Part shown: piece after piece, positions 36,001-48,173 of the stretch
Numbering within the stretch: position 1 is the stretch's first letter
How the letters are laid out: each line of letters opens with the position of its first letter
From: Antennarius striatus
Taxonomy: Eukaryota > Chordata > Actinopteri > Lophiiformes > Antennariidae
Direction of reading: 5' to 3'
NCBI RefSeq assembly: GCF_040054535.1
Contig: NC_090782.1
Span: 24,851,501-24,915,500, forward strand
DNA: 64,000 bases
Notes under the pieces: generated by a model
The model's input: the letters and a program-made list of their open reading frames with translations, nothing else
Told to the model about the DNA's origin: nothing
Database searches by the model: none
Made by a program: the position numbers and the translations under genes

Positions 36001-39000
36001 TGGTGCACGATTCAAACTAAAGTTTTGAAGTGAAGCATCCCCACCAAGTTATTCTACGCTCCAGTCGTTCTGATTCTGCCCCCCATGTGTTTCCCCTTTT
36101 ATTATAATCATCTGATCCGCCCAGATCGGCTCCACCTGTGTCTCGTTTTCCCTGTTTGCTTCATTTTTTTTCACCTGTGTCTCATATTTAACCTTTTACT
36201 CCTGGAGTTTCTGCTCAGTACTTCTATGAATTGTTTGCCTGCTTTTTTCTCAATCATCCTTTTAATTCACAATTCTTCACACACAATTTCAATTTAATCT
36301 GGATCCAGATTGAAAAATGTTTGTAGTATTTCATACGTAAACCGTGGTGGAAAAAAAAAGACATTTTATGGTGTTTATCTGTGCGTAGTGTAGAGGTAAA
36401 TTATATATTTAGAGGTAGGGAAGACTGTCCAGCCTCAGCAGACCTACTATTCTGGTAATAGATCAAATGAGACATTTGAAATTTAAATATGATAAAACCA
36501 ACGTTTAACCCTTCACGCTCTAGAGCAGAAACGGACTTGAATCCAGTTTAAAAAAACTTCGTCCCACAGCAAGACATTTTTAATTCCCCTGAGGAAATAA
36601 AAGCAGGAAGACTAACAAAGAATCTCAGATTCCGGACGCGTTCACCCAGAGGTTCAAACGGCGTGCTGCTATCCAACATTTTCAGCGAGTCTATTATGGG
36701 CTATCCTAACTTGAGTTTCCTCAAAGCGAGCGGTTGTGCAGCGACAGCTCCTCCGACTGCCTTCATCAACGCCTCACGAAGACTCACAGCAACACCTTTT
36801 TTTTGTTGCACTTCAAGGCGCAGGCACACAATGTGTTTGCTCCTGCCGTCGTTGTAGACGACTAAAACGCCGGGGCCGGCGAGGAGTCGCCAATTATTTC
36901 AGTTAGAACAGAGCCGGACAAAAATACTGCCGTTAATCTGTGTTGGGATTAACGAGAATGTCAAAAACACAAACCAATCGACTGCTTGAGGAAATCTATT
37001 TTCAGACGCATCTGAAACAAAAGTGGCTCCGAGGCAGGAAAAACGAAGAACTAAGGCCATTAAAAGTTGAAGGTTTTTGCTGCTCAAAGTGATCAGAATG
37101 TAACTGAGACAGGGAATATTGATCGTCTGGAGTGTTTCTCAACTCCACTTGGTGTTTTTCAACCATTTCTTTGTGTTACTTTTCACATTCTTGTCTTCTC
37201 GGAGATGGATAGAAACCCCTCCGACTCCAACATTCCCACCCGGCCGGGGCTTCAGGTTCCATTCAGGACAGTCTTATAAACGTCCATTTGTGTATGTCGA
37301 GGATGAAACTCGGCAGACGGCTCGGAGGCGTCCGTGGAGATTTATTAGGACCCCCTGCTGAGAGCGACAAAACCATTCCAACAGCCAAGCTCAGACTCTT
37401 ATCTTCGCTTTCACCCCCGAGGTGAGGCCAAAACAGGAAACAGGAAGAGGAAGAAGGACAGGGATGAGCCAGAACGTCGGGGAAGACGCCTGGGAAGGGA
37501 AGTACTTACGGAGCACGTAGAGGGAGAGAGCGAGGCCCGCCAAGCAGAATCCCTCGAAGAAGCGTAAGGTGCTGAACATGGTGACGTTGATGGAGAAAGC
37601 CACGCTCAGCCCGAACACCAGCATGAACAGAACCGACAGGATCAGGACTGGGTGTCGGCCAAACCTGCAGGTGGAGGAGCAGAAGATCAGCTGGGCCCAC
37701 TGCTCCAGGGGGGATCAGAGGGTCAATGCGTCGGGTCAGAGCAGGGGTCGCTGTGACCTACACGTTTCTTTACACTGTTACCATGGTGACTGATCCCTCA
37801 CACAAAGCAGAGACTTTTTTTCCCATGAGGCAACTCAGACGGCTGAATTTATCAGGTCAGTTTTTGGCGATGGATGATTTCCAAGCCAACTTTGCGGTGG
37901 GGGTTAGGGGGCAGGCAAACCGAACAGACCTGTAGGACTGTTCGTTTGTGGGGGTTAGGGGGCAGGCAAACCGAACGCACCTGTAGGACTGTTCGTTTGT
38001 GGGGGTTAGGGGGCAGGCAAACCGAACGGACCTGTAGGACTGGTCGTTTGTGGGGGTTAGGGGGCAGGCAAACCGAACGGACCTGTAGGACTGGTCGTTT
38101 GTGGGGGTTAGGGGGCAGGCAAACCGAACGGACCTGTAGGACTGGTCGTTTTGGGGCCGACACCTCTATGATAACATGGTCTTGCGAAGGAGAAGCTCAT
38201 AAACGTCTTTGCTAAGTTTTTCTGTTGACTGTGACTCTAAAATAATTCTAAAATTGACTGTCAGCTTCATAAACTCAATTTGGCTGCATGTTCCTGAGCA
38301 GGAGCTCAGCTCAGGCTTTAAGTTCTTTAAGTTGGAGCCAGAAATCTTCGGCCCACTCAGAACGAATCCACCGCCGTCTGGTCGCTGACTCAGCACGCCG
38401 CGTTCCCGACAGACACTTACCAATCAGCCATGACGCCCATCACCAGGTAGCCGAAGATGGAGCCCACCAGCAGGGAGAACTTGGCGATGTGAACCTTCCA
38501 GGCTGAATCACACACCAGGTTCCACTGGAAAGAGACAGGGGGGGTGGGGGTTGGATTCATGACGACTGACCAGCGCGTTAACATCGATCTACCAGCACTC
38601 TCCAAATACTCGAATACGCGTGAACCGATGTAGGCGCGTTGTGTTTTTGGGGGGTGGTGGTTGGTGGTGCGTGATGCTGACTCCTTCACACCGAGTCTGA
38701 GGCGCTCGCTCGTTACCTTGGTAACCACGTTCTGACTCAGTCCCGTCTGCAGCTCCAGCCTCCACTCCTTGCAGGCGCACAGCATTCCGTCTCCGGGTCC
38801 CTCCTCCCCGGTGCCGTTGGCCGGGAGCTCCAGCGCGGGCGCGGCGCCGGTAACCGGCGGGGCCGTCGCGGTCCAGTTGCTCTGATTGGCTGGGGGGGGC
38901 AGCACGCACGTGCCGTGCGGCTGCGCCAGGAGGAAATAATCCGAAAACTGGCTAAAGCCGATGAACAATGCCGGTATCCAGGTCAGGACCACGAGCTGCC

Positions 39001-39139
39001 GCTGATGCCTCCCGAAGCCCCCCAGGGACGGCAGGACCGAGCCGTCGACGTGCGGCAGCAGCCGCGGCGCCGGGTGTTCCAGCGGGGTGAAGCCGTTCTC
39101 CGGCGGGTGGCTGCTCGCCTCCGGCCGGCCGGTGGCCAT
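30029..39139 (-). CDS. slc22a23: Solute carrier family 22 member 23, orphan MFS transporter
   Basis: Nine coding exons on the minus strand: 38717-39139, 38421-38524, 37510-37664, 32584-32770, 32233-32360, 31913-32015, 31575-31801, 30726-30849 and 30029-30449. The sum is 1872 nt, 623 aa, all phases closed. It belongs to the organic-ion transporter branch of the major facilitator superfamily; substrate unknown. Diagnostic stretches: LTWIPALFIGFSQFSDYFLL (first membrane segment), a large glycosylated loop (NQSNWT, NGTG), WNLVCDSAWKVHIAKFSLLV, FGRHPVLILS, NVTMFSTLRFFEGFCLAG, SLTGYGIHHCFARSMM, MFSSHAVSTLSIFFCAEITP and LVLASAGFGMLTAPIMELHN. The start at GCGATGGCC has good context. Intron 3 is 4.7 kb. 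Relative to the human protein as I recall it, about six residues are added in CRHWPDRDDWQ (exon 4). The last exon and third exon boundaries are firm; the acceptor of the eighth coding exon (GGACAG/TTCTC) is slightly less so. Confidence 0.93.
30544..30569. repeat. (CAT)n microsatellite
   Basis: About nine CAT units in the last intron of slc22a23. Confidence 0.85.
31214..31392. repeat. 25-bp minisatellite in slc22a23 intron 7
   Basis: About seven copies of a 25-base unit, GAGCTAACCCGTCGCTTTGG plus TAAAC, at strict 25-base spacing (for example AGCTA at 31216 and 31241). Variation is limited to single positions (CGT/CAT, GCTTT/GTTTT). No spacers are present. Confidence 0.9.
32771..37509. other. 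slc22a23 intron 3, no further gene seen
   Basis: A 4.7-kb intron. It holds a C/A homopolymer run (about 33778-33806), a (GGA)n tract (about 35373-35396) and a hAT-like piece (34830-34956). Several short open frames lie here (for example 33142-33420, 35278-35592, 35660-35920) but none has family similarity or splice support. Confidence 0.6.
34830..34956 (-). mobile_element. hAT-like element fragment
   Basis: Shares TGTGTTAGCGGC, GGAGTTTCAGG/GAAGTTTCACTTC, AGAAGGTAGTCATGTGACTG and AGGCAAGCATCT with 21115-21235 inside the element at 20890-21420. Both ends are lost. Confidence 0.7.
37897..38151. repeat. 51-bp minisatellite in slc22a23 intron 2
   Basis: Five copies at exact 51-base spacing (starts 37897, 37948, 37999, 38050, 38101). 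Each contains GTGGGGGTTAGGGGGCAGGC and CTGTAGGACTG. Because 51 is divisible by three, frames on both strands stay open (RTCRTGRLWGLGGRQTE-type text), which gives false open frames. The G-rich strand contains TTAGGGGG-type runs. Confidence 0.93.
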
Positions 39140-40060
39140 CGCGCCGCGGCCACAAAGAGAGCAGCTGGGCGCCCCCCCCCAACCCCCTCCCGGTCCAAGC
39201 GCTTTGCGTTCAGCACCTTGACACAAAGAACCCCCCCCGGTGCGGAGAAACCAATAAACACCCGATCCAAAACGAGAAAAAAAACCCACACAAGGGCTGC
39301 GTTCCGTCCCGTTCGGGCGTGGGGAGGCAGACAATCACCGAGCGCTCGTCCTCATGGTGGGGGGGCGCGTGGAGACCGTGGGCTGGGATGGGTGTCCATG
39401 CTCTCCCGCTGCTGCTCCTTCATCCGCGCGCGCCACAGGTCTCATACCTGCCCGTCACGTGACCTCTCGTCGGTGTGCGTGACCCCCCCGCCCCCCCCAG
39501 TTCCTGCCCGGTTCAGTCCGGTGGAGAGAAGCGCCGGGATGTGCCTGTCGGTGCGCCGTCGTCAGGTCAATGGGACGCGGAGCCACCGCGGGGGCTGGTG
39601 GGAGAGATGATGATGGGGGGGTGGGGGAGACAAGCCCCGCCCCCTCCCGGTGGCGCTACGCGCTGTGATTGGTGCGCCTTCAGAAGGGCGACTGCGCAAC
39701 GGACGCGCGTCTGCGCGCAACAATGATCCCCTTTGTGCGTCCGGCGCGGATCAGGCTGGTTAGGATCATCGATTACTGATGATTTACGATCAGATGATCA
39801 GCTGGGGGGCGGGGGGGGGCGTTGATGTGTTCACTGACCGATCCGCGGTGGGTGTTTCCCGTCGTTCAGATCTCCGTTCAGGGACAAAAGAACGGCGCAG
39901 GGGTTTGGGTGGCGTGGCGCCCTTCCGCCGCCAGGGGGCGCCAACCGATCACGGTGCGCTCATCCGTCCTCGTTGATTACATTTCCTGACGTTAACAAGA
40001 CGGTAAATAAAGTGTGGACACACCGGGGGGGCGTTAAAGATGCGTTCAGGGCCCGGTGGG
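38600..40060. promoter_or_regulatory. CpG-rich 5' region of slc22a23
   Basis: Dense CpG sequence covers coding exon 1 and about 900 bases upstream of the ATG at 39139 (for example CCGCCGGAGAACGG, GCGCGCGCCACAGG, GGACGCGCGTCTGCGCGC). It is by far the most CpG-rich stretch in the window and probably contains the slc22a23 promoter. No TATA box is evident. Confidence 0.6.
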
Positions 40061-40099
40061 AGATTTCAGCCCCGTTAACGGGATGTCGCTCCAAATGAC

Positions 40100-43000
40100 C
40101 TTGAGATCCCAACGGGCGTCTGCACCCCCCCCACTCTCCGCATCTGATTGGCTCAGGGTGTGGCTGAAGGTGTGAGGAAGAGGTGACAACCTCAGCTTTC
40201 ACTCAACTGCCCCCCCCCAGACTTCTTCAGGGTTATTATGGAAGGGGAGGGTGTGTCATCCGTTCCCGTCTGTCAAACACACCCAGTTTACGGCACATAC
40301 CAAAGCTGACTCAGGCATTCTTCACCCCCCCACCCCCCATCACCCCTCCTACCCCTGCCCCCCTCCCTCCACAAACTCACTCACAGAAAAGGTTTTAATT
40401 CATGTCCACAAATTGAATAAATTCATCTGAGCTGTCAGAATGATTTTCAAATGAAAGCAGGTGAGCGATTCTGCAGCATTGGAAGCAATTAGCCTAGCTT
40501 AGCAATTAGCAATTAACCTAATTTAGCAATTAGCTTAGCTTAGCATGACCTTTAAAGCCCAATCATTACATCATTGTGTCATCAGGGTGCTTTTAGTGAT
40601 GGGCAGCGTTGAAATGAACGTGTTCAGTCAAGAGCATGGGCGTATCCTGACCTGGGGGGTTTGGATGGGGTGGGGGTCCGTCTCTGATTTGCATGCAGTG
40701 TAATTTCTCAAAAAGCTCTTTGCCTGCAGAGGCCTGTGGGTCTGGTGGTTTCTCTACATTCCAGCGTCTCCACAGGGAGCCGGCTCCGTTCTCCTTCATC
40801 GCGCTCCTCTTCCTCACACCGAGGAAGAGGAGCGTACGTTCCTGCGTTCTCGTGTCTTCGTCGTGGGAGTTGCAGTGAAAAACGGGATTCCGTTCCCCTT
40901 CTTCGTTTCAACCGAGCGGAGGAAACACCTGCAAAGAAGAAACGTTGAAGAAACAGACGCTCATTAAACCACGCTAATGCTAATGCTAACGCTAACGCTA
41001 AACATTTGAACTGTTTACAAGACTGGATTGTTTACTTTTTTATCTTTTTTTTTTTATTTTAGAGAAAAAATGTTGCTTTTCAACATTTCCACACTTTTTA
41101 TTGGCAGTTTCCATGGCGACAGCTATAAGAAGCGATGACGTTGGGCATTAGCCGCTCAGCTTTGGCGTTGATTGTTCTCAGCGTGACTTAATGTTTGATA
41201 TATTGGGGTTACGCCCCCCAGGAGTGACGTCATTAACCCGGAACATATTTTATTTAATAATTGATAAATAATTGATAATAATTAAATAATTAAATAATTA
41301 ATACTTTTAAATAATTGAGGTTTATAAAAACGACGGTGATGAAGGTTTGTTTCCTGGTTTTACGAGCCGCCGCTGCTGCTTCCTGATCCTGATCCTGATC
41401 CTGATCTGGAGCGAATCAATTCAGACACGTCGGAACGCCACTAATAAAGTCGGGTTACATCAGAGGATCTCCTGCCAGAGGACCCAGATTGTATCAAGTG
41501 TCATGTGACAACCGTCTGATGGCCCCGCCTCCTATTCACCTCTCCTCGGTGGCTTTGTCCTCATCCCCCGCCCCTCCCAGGAGGCGTATCAGTGTCACCC
41601 TCCTGCACAGGTTCCCTTCTGTCCGGTCCGGTCACACACACATCGGACGACGACTTGCACACTCAGCACTAAATGTGTCGTCATGGCGAGAAGCGTGGGA
41701 GACGCAGGCGGCCATGTTGAAACCGAGCACAAAGCCACTCAGTTCTCGCCTGTTTCCCAGCAGACGCCTCTTGAAAACTCCCTCAGGCCCTTGATGCGTC
41801 TCTGTTTTCCTCTCCTACACACTCACACACACTGTCATTCACACACCTGCACAGGTGCAAAACCCACAACAAGTCCGCCCATTGCAGAGTCACGACTATC
41901 AAAGACTTCGTAGTAAATGCCCCGAAACTTTCCCTGAAAGGCCTTTGGATTTGTGGCTGAACTCCATCAGGCATCAGAAGGGTTAAAATGTGCACAAATA
42001 TTTTGTGCGTTGATAATTACCCATTTAGGGATCAATAAATTCATCTAATTAAATCTAATGACGTGTGTAAAGTCATTATTTTACTTTTGCATTTGTCCTC
42101 TCTGCACCAGCCGTCCCAGCAGGAACGGGCCTGGATGCTACGTTAGCCCGCTATTAGCCCGGAGGGCATCGAGCACGGAGGACGCGGCCAGGTCACGCCT
42201 TCCCTGGGTGAATAACCGGCTCGGGCTTCTGCTCCAGACGTGGAACGCTTATATAAACAGCATTGTGTCGTAAGAACGATTGTCTAACGGACGTTTGACG
42301 TTGAGCGTGTGAAAATCGTAATCAGTTAATCACTCTGTCACGTTACTGGGACCATCCCAGCCGGCTGTACTCCATTTCAGATTATATCTGGGTCAATATG
42401 GTGACAACGCCTCATTGGCTGCAGGAGTTACCCAATCGGTGAGCTTCCTGCTTTCTCTCTTTACCTTTGACTCCTGGGAACGGCCTCAGACAAACAGCCA
42501 CGCCCGAACACTTTGTGAGTCACTTGTCACCACATTTTATCCTTGGGTTTAATGATGGAACTTTCACTTCAGACAAGACGGGACGGCCTGTGATGGCGCG
42601 GAACAAAGTAACCGTGAAGCTCCGCCTCCCATTGCGAGCCAGAGTAAACATTCGGGCTGTGTGGACTTGCTGCGATGCAGCTGCAGCTAGCGGCACGTCG
42701 CTGCTAGCATCACACACCTGCGGTTTGGCACATGGGGCTTCAAATCCAGCCAATCAAGAGCTGCGTTGGTGGGCGTGAAGTCTCCCTGAAACATTAGCTT
42801 GAAAGGTCATAACGGTTCCACAAGAATCGGTTTTGTCTGGAAGAACACTCAAAGATTCCTGATTTTACGTTTTGTTAGACTCCGCCCTCACAGGTTCAGT
42901 GATGACCTGTTTTTTTAAGAAGCTCAAAGGTTACAAGACATCAGAAAAACACCAAACCGTTGTGGTACCTTGGGCGTGTCCTTGATGTTAGTTTGTATTC

Positions 43001-45400
43001 CGCGATGCTAACGACACATGAGACTTTGTTCCAAATGTCACGGAAACAAACTTACTAAACAATTGGAACGTGTTCGCGACCACAAAATCAAAACTACTCG
43101 CTAAAAGAGGCTAAAACGCGTCAGTCTGAAATAGCTCTTTGTTGACTCCTCTTCCTCAGCATCAAAATAATTTTCCACGACCAACTTATCATTGATAAGC
43201 ATTTAATATTTCTTCTCTCCTTTTGAAACCAAGTATTTTCGAAATGTCGATATTTTCTGCTAATTTACTAATTTCTGATTATTTACTTTTGAGAGATGAT
43301 CTCCGCTCCACCTTTCATCTGTCTGTGCACTTGTCAAACATACTGCATGCTAACGCATTTAACCTAAAAAGCTTTTACAAATATTGAAGCATAAAAATGG
43401 TGCAAATAAGGTGTTACCGTCAGATGAATTTTCAGAAGACACTGTTTTGGATCAAGTTTGTTTCCGTTTTCAGTGTAAAGTTGTGGACTCAAACATTTTA
43501 ATCGTCCAACGGCATTGGAAGAAAACATTATAAATTATTATTCATGATTCATCTTTTAAAGTCTTACAGAAACCTGCAGGTTCACATCTTCATATCTTAA
43601 CAACTTAATTTGCCTCTAAATTAAGTCGTAGGTCTCCTTTGAATTCCACTACACTTTGGGTTTTTTTATTACTGCACATTATTTTTACATTTTTCATGCC
43701 TGAGCTTGTAATTTAAAGTCCTTCGTAGCCACAATCCTGCAATATGTCAGGCAAAAACCCATTAAAGAGTACAAGTCGTGTCCTGTCTACGGCAATCAGG
43801 AATGAAGGGCGATGGGAACACTGGGACTGTGCCTCGGAAACACGCCCTAGAAAGATTCTCAAGGGCAAAAAAGGAGTCCGATGCACAGAATGCACTGATT
43901 TGTGCAGCAGGTTTAATAAGAGCGTGAGACCGATCTTCTGTCTTCATCCCTGAAGGACGTCCAGCCGCTAAGGCAGACTTCAGGTTCTTCATCACCGGAG
44001 CACCAGAATGCAGTCCTGGCACTAGGTTAGGGTGTGTTCTGGTGTTCGCCAGGACAAGGGTGTGTTTGAATGTCAGTCGCCGGGGGGTGATGAGAAAAAT
44101 TTCAGAACGTATTATTAGCTTTGTGATTCAGCCACAGCGAAGAGTGAAAGATCAGGAATAAGATGAATATAATGAAGGAGTGGATTTGAAATTCATCCTA
44201 CAATCCCCAAAATCCAGACGGGGTAAATTCTACAACGGTTGCATGGCCCTGCACGCAAGTCCAACCCAACACACTGACAACCACACGCTACATTCCTCAG
44301 TCACTGCAGAGAGATGATCAGGTATTATTATCAGGCCTGCTGCTGCTGAAGGAACGCCATACGGCACAGATGAAATTGCAGTCCTCTCTGACCCACAGGT
44401 CAGAACAGGCAGAACAACAGGCAGTACAACACAGGCAGAACAACAGGAAGTACAACAGGCAGTACAACACAGGCAGAACAAAACTGAACAAAACTGCAAA
44501 ATTACGCCGTTTCCCGATAAAATATAAATCTATTTCATCTCGGATAGGATGGATAGGTCATGAAGCCGTGATGTGATCGCTGTGTTCTCCCTTATGAAGG
44601 ACTGACAACACCTATTAAAAAGGGGTGGAAAAGCGTGAAAGAAAAAAATAGCAGCTGTCGTTTTTCACTGGGCAGAATTCTTTTAATTCCTTTGAAAAGA
44701 AATTAATTTGTCATTTCCAGTGACAAATTCATCGAGCAGACGACATATACCTGCTTTGCTTTCTATATTCTGACATGAAACTGACATGTATAGGGGGTGG
44801 AGGACATGCAGCTCATGCCTCAGTAATCACTCCGTTTGCAGGCTGATCTAAAAGTCAACCAGAGTCGATGCAGGAGCTGCAGTCAGACCCGTTTTTCCTG
44901 TGAGCCCCACCCGCTGGCTGCAGGCAGGAGAGGGAAAGAAACTGAAGCGACAGCCGGAGGACAAAGACGCGCCTCTGCAGCGGTTTCTGGTCGACCTGAC
45001 TGGCGTCAGGTTGCAGCGTTTGATACAGGAGCTTTTCGAATTCAAACATGCATATAAAACATTAATATAAAAATGCAAAAAGTTAAATAAGCATTAAAAA
45101 AAAGGTTTTAATTACATTTAAACATGTGCAGAAGAGAAAGGGATGTGCGTAAGAACATTTCGCCTTAAAGTTCAGATTCAGTCAAATGTTGTGCAGCGTC
45201 ATTAAGTTGGTGATACTTGAGGACGTGTTTGTTCTTTCATTCCCAGCATCCTCACTTTCCAAACATCCCTCGGTTTTTAAACGTCGCACCTTTTTCTCTT
45301 CTTTGAATTTCAAATTGCTCCAAATCGATCCAGATCGGATGCTGCGCAAACCGAGCTGCGCGCTCTGCAGAGGAGGAGCGCAGAGGAAAACTTGGTTCCT
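40100..45400. other. Intergenic region between slc22a23 and the desmoplakin gene
   Basis: The two genes diverge from here. I found no exon with family similarity. Low-complexity spots: GCTAGC/TTAGCAATTAGC-type repeats at about 40485-40545; GCTAATGCTAACGCTAA at 40976-41001; TAATTGATAA/AATAATTAAA at 41257-41318; a (CTGATC)n tract at about 41381-41406; and ACAACAGGCAGTACAACACAG repeats at 44395-44485. The 86-codon minus frame at 43762-44022 has no support beyond being open. Confidence 0.55.
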
Positions 45401-45596
45401 TCAGTGAAGTTCAGCGAGAGGCGGAGAGGTGTTGGTCGCCCGCCTACAAAAAACGGTCCTCCCCCCGCGCCCGGGGTTGCAGTTTGCCCCAGATCGAGCG
45501 GAGCGCACAGGTGAGAGGGTCGCCAGCTGCGCCTCCTCTCCTCCTCCGCCCGGTTTCGTTCCACGGAGTCGCTTCGGCGGCGGGTTTCTGGTCAGG

Positions 45597-47450
45597 ATGA
45601 GTGTGTACGGGTCTCAGAAGGAGCTGAGCATGAGCCGCAGGGTCGGGTCCAAAGGCGACCTGAGTGGCGGGGTGAGCCACTATTACGCACGAAGCGAAGT
45701 CATCCACGGAGGCGGTAATGGATACGACACCAGCATGGACGGATACAACACCTACAGCGTTACTAAGACCTCCATGGGCGGAATGGGAGGCGGAATAGTG
45801 AGCGGAATGTCAGGCGGAATAGCGAGCGGAATGTCAGGCGGAATAGTGAGCGGAATGTCAGGCGGAATAGCGAGCGGAATGTCAGGCGGAATAGTGAGCG
45901 GAATGTCAGGCGGAATGAGGTAAGAATCCCTCCATTCTTCTTCTTGGCTGTCGTTATTGTCTGTTGTGCTCACCTCCACCTGTTACCTGTCCGTGATGCA
46001 TTCGAACAGGTAACGCGCGCGCGTCACCGTGACTGGCTACTTGCTATCAAACGTTAATCAGCCACCTCACTCCATCCCTGCGTCCGTTCCGCTGCTTGCG
46101 CGCCTCTGCGTCGGGGCGCGTCCGCGTACGGAACCCGGTGATCTGCAGAGGAACGCGGGAGCGGAGCTGCAGGAATGAGTTACACAGAAACTTCTGCAAA
46201 CCCAAAACATGACCCCGGTTTGTGCACCTTTACCTGGGGCGCCTTCAGTTTGTGTGTTCATTGAGTATAACGTGAATAAATAGAGATTAAATAATAAATA
46301 GAATACAGTATTTTCCGCACCATAAGGCGCACTGGACTATAAGGCGCACCCTCAATGAATGGTCTATTTTTTTTTAAACCTTTTTCATATATAAGGCACA
46401 CAGGATTATAGGGTTCACTGTCGGTTTTGAGAAAATTAAAGGTGCGACGTATAGCGCGGAAAATACTGTAAATAGATTTAATAAATGATAAGTAAGTAGA
46501 AATAAATAAATGTACAGAATAAATACATTTCGCGAATAAATGGATTTTCACATCACAGACCAGACATTTTGGTCCGTGATGTGAAACTGCGGTTCGTCCA
46601 TGATGTCACTGTTATGGGTGTGAACTCACGGAGTTCATCAGAGACTCTAAATCTGATCATTCATTGGGATCATCGGGTCTGATGACTGAACTTAACCTGG
46701 TTTCCATGGTTACTACTGCATTATGGCACAACAAAAACAACAACAATAATAATAATGATAATAAAAATAAATGTTAAAAATGTGGTAAACCAGCTGATTA
46801 TACCCTGACAGTAATGTCTGATCAGGTTGCCACGGCAACAACTTTTAGGCCTCTGGCAAACAGCTAAACCTGCACCCAGAACAGCTAAATTTTTCCTTTT
46901 TTCTTTCTTTCTTTATTTTTGCATTAAAACGTTAAAATATCTCCTCCAGCCGTCAGAGACAAATTACGTTGTTTCCTGATCACATGATCAACCCGAGAAC
47001 CAGAGGAACCTGAACACGTTCCTGCACCGCCGCCAGCATGAGGTCACATCCTGCAGAAACACGACGCCAGAGCCCCGAGCAACAGGAGCTTGGCGCCCCC
47101 CCTCCCCCCAGCACCCCTGGGTATTAGAATATCCAGTTTTAACACATGGCAGACATGAAGCAAACAACTAATTTGTCAATATTTAACGCCTTTGAGAAAG
47201 TTCAAGCAACTTCTAGTTGCATGTAAACATCACAAGGGCTGCCGGTGTTTCCTGGAAGACCACCAATAGAACTCACAAAACTATTAACAGGATAAAAAGA
47301 AAAGAAAAATGACTTCATTTAGCTTGTCTGACACAGGGGTCACAAAAAAAGTTTAAATAAAATTAATAAAAACTGCTCCAGAACGGACAAAAGGTTCAAC
47401 GGAGTCCGTAATGAGAAGCTGTGGTGGTTCAGTGCAGTAACTGATGATGG

Positions 47451-47481
<31 letters not shown>

Positions 47482-48088
47482 GATGATGATGATGATGAGC
47501 TCCGCTGCCCCCTGCAGTGCCTCCAGCCTCAGTGCCATCCACCAGAAGGCCTTGATGCTGCAGAGCCAGTGCCAGGACTATCTGAAGAAGGCTGAATACG
47601 CCCTCCAATCCGTGAGTTCTCTTCTGCTCGTTGCACGTTGAATAAAACTTTATTGGTAAATGTGTATTTACGTCCCCCACCCCCTCTGAATGTGTGACAC
47701 CTTGCAGGGCAGCACCACGGGCGACGCAGAGCGCTTCATGGCGATGGCCAAAGACACCATTGAGCAGCTGAAGAGCTGCGCGGTGGACCTGAGGCAGATG
47801 GGCCAACCCAACGACAACGTTGTCAGGACGTGAGGAACACCCCCATCCTTCTGATCTGTGGTCTGTCCATCAGTTCAGTGCCCACACATTGTGTCTCTGC
47901 TCTGCTCATCAGCATGGAGATGTGTAAGGACCAGCTGAAGGGCGTCCACAAGGCCTTCACAGGCTCCCTGCAGAGGAGGCGGAGCAACAGGGGGAGCTCC
48001 GGCGCCTGGGAGGAGCCTGGGCGGAGCTTCCAAGATGCAATGGGATGGATTGCACAGCAGAAGGTGAGTGTGTGTGCATGTGCATGCG

Positions 48089-48122
<34 letters not shown>

Positions 48123-48127
48123 CACAC

Positions 48128-48173
<46 letters not shown>

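Noticed and set aside
37852-38215. Repetitive open frames on both strands in slc22a23 intron 2
   Set aside because: They are produced by a 51-base (multiple of three) minisatellite with no stops and have no family similarity.
43762-44022. 86-codon minus-strand frame between slc22a23 and the desmoplakin gene
   Set aside because: No recognisable family, no signal or splice support, and comparable frames occur by chance in the same GC range.
45752-45979. Minus-strand IPPDIPL repeat frame
   Set aside because: It is the shadow of the GGIVSGMS coding repeat in desmoplakin exon 1.
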